DNA of 64,000 bases, from assembly GCA_021805775.1 (NCBI GenBank), contig JAJZED010000002.1, forward strand, positions 148,390 through 212,389, given 5' to 3'. Source of the DNA: a bacterium (GTDB lineage: Bacteria; Vulcanimicrobiota; Vulcanimicrobiia; Vulcanimicrobiales; Vulcanimicrobiaceae). The notes under the pieces are model-generated. The model worked only from the letters and a program-made list of their open reading frames with translations, had not been told where the DNA came from and searched no databases. Position numbers and translations under genes: made by a program. This document shows positions 60,163 through 64,000 of this stretch, piece after piece; within the stretch, counting starts at the first letter, position 1, and each line of letters starts with the position of its first letter.

Positions 60163-61457
60163 CGATCCCTTATGTCGTCGTGCCCGAGCTCGCGATCGTG
60201 ATCCGACTCGCGCGCCATCGCGGCGCGCATCCGATCAATCTGCTCGCTGCCACGCACGTCGAGTCCGCGCGCCTCCGCTGCGGCCACCATTACTCGCACG
60301 AACTCGTCGCTGCCGGTGATAGAGATCCGGTCCCAGCTTTTGGCGGCTGCGAGCTCGGCCATCGCCCGCGTCTGCATGTCGAGCGCTCCACCGGTGCTAT
60401 CGATCGCGTCGCCGCGATCCAAGAAACTTCCGCGCGCGTTGGAAAACCTGATACCGTTTGAAACCCTATCAACACGCCAAAATTTCGCGAGTCGCGAGCC
60501 GCGCATATCGCGCTCGTACACGTCCGAGAGCATCTGCTCGCGCCACTCTTGCCAGCGCTCGCGTCGATCATCGCGCACGGTATTGGTGCGTTCGCGCTCT
60601 TCGTGCTGCCGGGTACGCTCGGCGGCAGATTCGCGCGCGCGCGCGGCCACTATGCGTTCGCGTTCCTCACGTTCGAGGCGATCCATCTCCTCGCGCTGTA
60701 GCCGTCTCCGGTCGCGCTCGTCGTTGCGCGCACGCGCAGCGCGCCGATCGTCGCCAGCGTGGGATCGCCGCCCCTCGCGCTCGATGACCGTCGCCACGGG
60801 ACCCTGCTTGGGCTCGGGCTCACGGTCGAGCCCCTGATCAGCGAGGCTCCGGTGGTCGATGCGCTCGGAGCGCCCGGCGCGCGCGAGCGCTCGGTTGGCG
60901 GCGCGCTCCCAGGCCTCACGCCACTGCTCCAGCAGTGCTCGATCATTCCACTCGCGCTGCTTGCGTGTGGCAAAGCGATCGCCATCGAGCTCGCGCATCG
61001 TCATCATGACATGCGCGTGCACGTTGCGGTCGTCGCCGCCGGCGTGCGCGGCGTGAATCGCGATATCAGCGACCATGCCGCGCGCGACCCATGTGTCGCG
61101 CGCATACTCGTGGATCAGCTCGCGCTGCTCCGCGAGCGAGAGCTCGGCGGGGAGCGCGATGCAGACCTCGCGCGCGAGCTGGGCGTCGGCTCGCGCCTCC
61201 CCAGCCTCGACGCGAGCCCAGAGCTCCTGTCGGTCGAGCGCCCAGTCGGGTGAGTGCGCCGGAGCGATGATCGTGCGATCGAGCACGCCGCCGCGGTGGG
61301 TGTAGTCGTGCACCTCGCCCGTGCGGCGATCCACGAGTCGCTCGCCCGCGCGGTACGCTGCCGCTGCGATCGCGGAGCGGCCAGCGCCGCGCGAAATCAC
61401 TTGCGCCGCAAGGCGGTAGATCGCCATCACACGCGGCGTTCGGCTGGCGTCAGCCAT
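60159..61457 (-). CDS. MobA/MobL-type (MobQ-class) relaxase
   Basis: Nicks oriT and pilots the strand. N-terminal 'MAIYRLAAQVISRGAGRSAI' and 'AAAAYRAGERLVDRRTGEVH' are the MobA/MobL signature with Tyr and the metal-binding 'NVHAHVMMTMREL' (His-x-His). A second domain is Arg/Glu-rich and probably coiled ('RARNDERDRRRLQREEMDRL'). Start ATG 61455-61457 (432 residues) or ATG 61425-61427, which is nearer the family start; neither has a good Shine-Dalgarno. Divergent from the accessory gene across the oriT. Confidence 0.85.
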   Translation of the reverse strand: MADASRTPRVMAIYRLAAQVISRGAGRSAIAAAAYRAGERLVDRRTGEVHDYTHRGGVLDRTIIAPAHSPDWALDRQELWARVEAGEARADAQLAREVCIALPAELSLAEQRELIHEYARDTWVARGMVADIAIHAAHAGGDDRNVHAHVMMTMRELDGDRFATRKQREWNDRALLEQWREAWERAANRALARAGRSERIDHRSLADQGLDREPEPKQGPVATVIEREGRRSHAGDDRRAARARNDERDRRRLQREEMDRLEREERERIVAARARESAAERTRQHEERERTNTVRDDRRERWQEWREQMLSDVYERDMRGSRLAKFWRVDRVSNGIRFSNARGSFLDRGDAIDSTGGALDMQTRAMAELAAAKSWDRISITGSDEFVRVMVAAAEARGLDVRGSEQIDRMRAAMARESDHDRELGHDDIRDR

Positions 61458-61471
61458 CCCCTGCAGCGCGG

Positions 61472-61550
61472 TACATCGGGCCAGAGGCCCGATGTATAAC
61501 CGCGCCCTTCTTGCGTCAGGGAGGCGCCTCTCGGACGCAAGAAGGGCGCG
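61472..61550 (+). other. Probable origin of transfer (oriT), MobQ/R1162-like
   Basis: An 11-base inverted repeat, TACATCGGGCC (61472-61482) and GGCCCGATGTA (61486-61496) with loop AGA, is followed by TAACCGCG then CCCTTC (61497-61510). RSF1010/R1162 has the same order: inverted repeat, TAAGTGCG/CCCT, with the nick between G and C. By analogy the nick is between 61504 and 61505. A second perfect inverted repeat with 17-base arms (61501-61517 and 61534-61550) surrounds a palindrome at 61521-61530. It lies between the divergent relaxase and accessory genes. Confidence 0.72.
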
Positions 61551-61602
61551 CCCGAGGGGCCGCCCGGAGGCGACCGGGAATCTCCGGCGAACTTGACCCA
61601 AT

Positions 61603-61893
61603 ATGAGCGACACTACATCCACCCGGCTCGACGTCCTCCGGAAGAAAAAGGCCCAGATCGAGGCGCAGATCCAGGCTATCGCGGCGCGTGACGCCGTGGC
61701 ACGACGCCGCCAGGATACCCGCCGGAAAATCATTCTCGGATCGATCGTGCTCGGGATGCTCGAGGAGGCGCGCCGCACCGGCGATCAGCCGATCTATCTC
61801 CTCCGCTCGCTCGCGTCCCGCGTCGCAGGTCTGCAGCGCGCCGCCGATCGCGAGCTGCTCGCAGACCTCACTAGCACGGGATCGCCGAAATGA
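61603..61893 (+). CDS. TraD/MobC-like relaxosome accessory protein
   Basis: 96 residues, coiled and basic: 'RLDVLRKKKAQIEAQIQAIA' then 'DTRRKIILGSIVLGMLEEAR'. This resembles small TraD/MobC proteins that accompany MobQ relaxases (basic coil followed by 'TRRKI-x-LG'). It is transcribed away from oriT opposite to the relaxase, the usual Ti/RSF1010-type arrangement. The stop overlaps the next ATG. Confidence 0.65.
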   Translation: MSDTTSTRLDVLRKKKAQIEAQIQAIAARDAVARRRQDTRRKIILGSIVLGMLEEARRTGDQPIYLLRSLASRVAGLQRAADRELLADLTSTGSPK

Positions 61894-62114
61894 CGGCACC
61901 GGGTGTGGCGGTGGCCGCAGCCGAAGCTATCATCCGCCGCGAGCACGCGCGTCGATGCGTGCTGGCCGTCGCCGAGCGACGCGCACGGCGCATCGCGCTT
62001 TCGCGCGCGATCGCGCGCAACGCAGCGATCTCGGTGGTCGCTGTTGCTGCCTACGTGGCCGCGATAATGACAATCCTGACCGCGTATGCGCTCTGGTGGG
62101 CATTTTCAATATAG
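61890..62114 (+). CDS. Small membrane protein
   Basis: 74 residues: Arg-rich N-terminal half ('ARRCVLAVAERRARRIALSR') and one C-terminal transmembrane helix ('AISVVAVAAYVAAIMTILTA'). The ATG overlaps the upstream stop by 4 bases, supporting real translation. No family recognised; part of the transfer-region operon. Confidence 0.55.
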   Translation: MTAPGVAVAAAEAIIRREHARRCVLAVAERRARRIALSRAIARNAAISVVAVAAYVAAIMTILTAYALWWAFSI

Positions 62115-62132
62115 CCAGGAGGATTTAGGATC

Positions 62133-63116
62133 ATGCTAATTTCACGGATTCGCCGCACGGCGCGCAAGATCGCGCTCGTCATCGGCGCGATGCTGCTGCT
62201 CACGATCGCCACGGCGGCGATATCGTTGGTTGCGCGACGATCGGCGGCTCCACCCGTGCTCGCTGGCACGACCGGCTGCTACGCCGTGGCGATGCAGAGC
62301 GGCACCTACCCAAACGGCGTGCCCGCTACCGAGGCCGGGATGCCCGCCCCGGTTAAGTCGGCGCTCGACGCGCTCGGCTACTCCCTGGACGACGCCGGGA
62401 CGTACAGCGGCGGCCGCGATATAGGCTGCGTCCTACTGCACGGTGTGCCCGCCTACGCCGCGCCAATCGTCGCCTACGAGCCGGCCGATACCAGCGCGAC
62501 CTCGCCCACCTACTCGTACCGAAAAAGCGCGGGATGCGGCAATCAGGTCGCAACAACCGGGCGATATCCGGCCAGCCTCCAGGGCCCTACGGTCGTCGTC
62601 ACCGAGCAGCCAACGTCTGCAGCGGCCGGGACGACCACCTGCACCCTCACCTTTTCGACCGTGCCTGCGTCGTCAAAACCGCCCGCCATTGGTAGCGGCC
62701 TCGTGCCTGTGGTGGTGGTTTCGCCGACGCCTGCTCCGGGCGGGTACTTTTTTTGGGTCTGTGCGGCCCAATGGAACTCCGGCGGGTGGATAAACGGCGT
62801 CCAATGCTATTGGGTGACGACCACCGACAGCGGCGGTCAAGACATACTCAATAGCGCCGACACCACTACGATGCAGAACCTGGCTAGCAATACACTCTCA
62901 GGGTTTAGTCAGTCTCTTGCGCCGCAGAACCCATCGCCGTGCCCAGGTGGCACGACGCCCGTCGAGCCTCCGCTACCTGCTGGCATCCCGTCACCGTCCC
63001 CCGCGTGGCTGGCCTCGCAGGCGCAGGCGCAGGCGGCTGCCGCGGCCTATGCGCTACAGGGCCAAGTTGGGAACACCGGCATCACCGGGTCGGAAATGGT
63101 CTACTGCCAGCCCTAG
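62133..63116 (+). CDS. Exported or membrane-anchored hypothetical protein
   Basis: 327 residues with a basic start and a hydrophobic helix ('KIALVIGAMLLLTIATAAIS', residues ~12-33), so exported or anchored. The body is Ser/Thr/Pro/Gly-rich with several cysteines ('TTGCYAVAMQ', 'IGCVLLHG', 'SAGCGNQV', 'FFWVCAAQWN', 'CYWVTTT'), suggesting disulfides outside the cell. Pro-rich segments and an Ala/Gln tail near the C-terminus. AGGAGG precedes the ATG. No family recognised. Confidence 0.6.
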   Translation: MLISRIRRTARKIALVIGAMLLLTIATAAISLVARRSAAPPVLAGTTGCYAVAMQSGTYPNGVPATEAGMPAPVKSALDALGYSLDDAGTYSGGRDIGCVLLHGVPAYAAPIVAYEPADTSATSPTYSYRKSAGCGNQVATTGRYPASLQGPTVVVTEQPTSAAAGTTTCTLTFSTVPASSKPPAIGSGLVPVVVVSPTPAPGGYFFWVCAAQWNSGGWINGVQCYWVTTTDSGGQDILNSADTTTMQNLASNTLSGFSQSLAPQNPSPCPGGTTPVEPPLPAGIPSPSPAWLASQAQAQAAAAAYALQGQVGNTGITGSEMVYCQP

Positions 63117-64000
63117 GGCCAGATCTTGACGTTCGGATCGGTAAACGCACGGGGGTCGATAGGCCACTCACCGCCCATAATCGCCGAGACGGTGCTGCCG
63201 GGCACGTAGGGGATATACTGCCCGCCGAACCACTCGGTCTGAGGGTCGAGGGTGTACTGCCCCCCGTTGGTCGCGGCAAAATAGCCACCGAGGAAGCCCT
63301 CGCACGACGTACCGCCGATGCCGCCGCCGTTGCCGGTCGTGATATCTCCGTACGAGTTTCCTGGCCACGGGCCAGGAACCGCACCTGGGGATCGCTCGTA
63401 GGCGTTTAGCGCCTGGATATTCTCCAGCAGCCACTCGTCGATGCTCCCGGCGGGCAGGTTGTTCGCCGTCCGTTCGTTCTGCCAATCGACGAAGCACGGG
63501 GTCTCGCTCGTCGGATCGAGCGTCGCGAGGCGATACTCGCCGTTGGTCTCCCACGGCTGCGGGGTGATCGTCGGCACGGGCGGTAGCGTCGGCGCAAGCA
63601 GCGTTTGGTTCCCGCCCCTGAGCGTGACGTTATCGTGAACGGTCGCCTGTACCGGGTCGGTCGCGCTCGTGCTATCGGTGCCGACGACGAGCAGGTAGTG
63701 CCCATTGGGAGCGCCGTTGAGCACGAACTGCCCCTGCGGGTTGGTCGTTGCCTGCGGAGAGGGCAGCGGCGTCGGGCAGCCGTCGTTCTCGGGGGTGATC
63801 TGCGCCGTCGGCGGCGGGGTACCGCACGGCCCCCAGGGCATCAGTTTGACCGGCACGCCGGCAAGCGGGGAGCCATTCGCGTCGTCCACGACCACACCCG
63901 AGGCGTTCGTGGTCGTTTGCGAGCCGGGGGTCGTCACCGGACTCGAGATCGGCGTCGGGGTGCCGCCGCCAACTGGGAGCGGGTTGGGGCCGCCGCTACC
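63113..64000 (-). CDS. Secreted protein with carboxypeptidase-regulatory-like domain (N-terminus outside window)
   Basis: At least 296 residues; the frame is open to the window edge, so the GTG at 63935-63937 is probably internal. Pro/Gly-rich leader ('GSGGPNPLPVGGGTPTPISS'), then 'TNASGVVVDDANGSPLAGVP' and 'TTNPQGQFVLNGAPNGHYLL', typical of a carboxypeptidase-regulatory/Ig-like repeat. The C-terminal part ('DWQNERTANNLPAGSIDEWL' and 'NIQALNAYERSPG') faintly recalls CAP-like extracellular proteins. Convergent with the preceding gene (4-base overlap). Confidence 0.6.
   Translation of the reverse strand, partial: GSGGPNPLPVGGGTPTPISSPVTTPGSQTTTNASGVVVDDANGSPLAGVPVKLMPWGPCGTPPPTAQITPENDGCPTPLPSPQATTNPQGQFVLNGAPNGHYLLVVGTDSTSATDPVQATVHDNVTLRGGNQTLLAPTLPPVPTITPQPWETNGEYRLATLDPTSETPCFVDWQNERTANNLPAGSIDEWLLENIQALNAYERSPGAVPGPWPGNSYGDITTGNGGGIGGTSCEGFLGGYFAATNGGQYTLDPQTEWFGGQYIPYVPGSTVSAIMGGEWPIDPRAFTDPNVKIWP

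Larger units (their letters stand above)
57290..64000. mobile_element. Mobilizable genetic element next to tRNA-Glu (right end outside window)
   Basis: From the tRNA-Glu 3' end onward there are no core metabolic genes. The region has a coupling protein, a MobA/MobL relaxase, a likely oriT, a TraD/MobC-like accessory gene and several unknown proteins. No integrase or type IV secretion ATPase is in the window; either may lie beyond 64000. The first ~120 bases after the tRNA (57290-57413) hold no gene and contain short GGCTGCCTA direct repeats (57341 and 57354 area). tRNA-adjacent insertion is inferred. Confidence 0.65.

Noticed and set aside
1-64000. CRISPR array or toxin-antitoxin/defence cluster
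   Set aside because: No regularly spaced identical repeats and no cas, restriction or recognisable toxin genes; the single HNH protein is not enough to call a defence system.

Overview
The window is a dense, high-GC (roughly 60-65%) bacterial chromosome segment. Start codons are often GTG or TTG, and consecutive genes commonly overlap by 4 bases. Almost everything up to about 57.1 kb is core biosynthesis; the last 6.7 kb is a mobilizable element next to two tRNA genes. No rRNA is present to fix the taxonomy. Two archaeal-type PurP enzymes, a PAICS-like PurC-PurE fusion, and promoters lying 6-8 bases before start codons (leaderless transcripts) suggest a deep-branching, little-cultured bacterial lineage. 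Ca. Eremiobacterota (WPS-2) or a relative is my guess, not a demonstrated assignment.

Layout. (1) 1-5.6 kb: argG(partial)-argR-argF on the minus strand, divergent from argB-tsaD-thrC-thrB across a very short spacer holding two ArgR boxes. (2) 5.6-6.4 kb: a bidirectional terminator, a 50-residue orphan protein, a decayed transposase and an imperfect repeat. (3) 6.4-12.7 kb: a branched-chain amino-acid operon (ilvB, a short IlvM-like subunit, ilvC, ilvA, ilvD and a truncated ilvE) behind a promoter, a 26-codon leader peptide rich in Val/Ile/Leu codons and an intrinsic terminator. (4) 12.6-16.3 kb: a second copy of the repeat, a second promoter, another 26-codon leader peptide with Met-Ser-Thr-Cys-Cys codons, a terminator, then hom-metY-metX. 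(5) 16.3-23.3 kb: a GNAT-PurN fusion and purM (minus strand), pepA-panB, an HD-GYP protein, a zinc protein and a fatty-acid desaturase. (6) 23.4-56.6 kb: 33 kb of genes all on the minus strand. In transcription order these are a sugar nucleotidyltransferase, a glycosyltransferase and an alpha-toroid protein; pcrA; dapB-asd-lysC-dapA; wecG and a second nucleotidyltransferase; comF; a split ribD, ribE, a thioesterase and two alcohol dehydrogenases; an HTH-RibBA fusion, ribH; mtnA; holA; then purB, purC-E', purL, purQ, a PurS-like gene, purP1, purP2, guaA, purD, a BI-1 membrane protein and purF. (7) 56.7-57.3 kb: an HNH protein, tRNA-Gln(CTG) and tRNA-Glu(CTC). (8) 57.3-64 kb: accessory genes, a VirD4/TraG coupling protein, a MobA/MobL relaxase, a probable oriT and small or secreted proteins.

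How the genes work together. The purine genes cover nearly all steps from PRPP to FAICAR plus GMP synthase. No purH is present; PurP would supply formate-dependent formylation of AICAR. The aspartate-family genes (lysC, asd, dapA, dapB, hom, thrB, thrC, metX, metY) and ilvA form one connected network spread over several operons. The ilv and hom-met operons appear to be controlled by paralogous ribosome-sensing attenuators. The riboflavin genes form another complete set (RibA, B, D, E, H).

The most interesting observations are the twin attenuators and the repeat they share, the PurP pair, three unusual fusions (GNAT-PurN, PurC with a degenerate PurE, HTH-RibBA) and a recognisable MobQ-like oriT.
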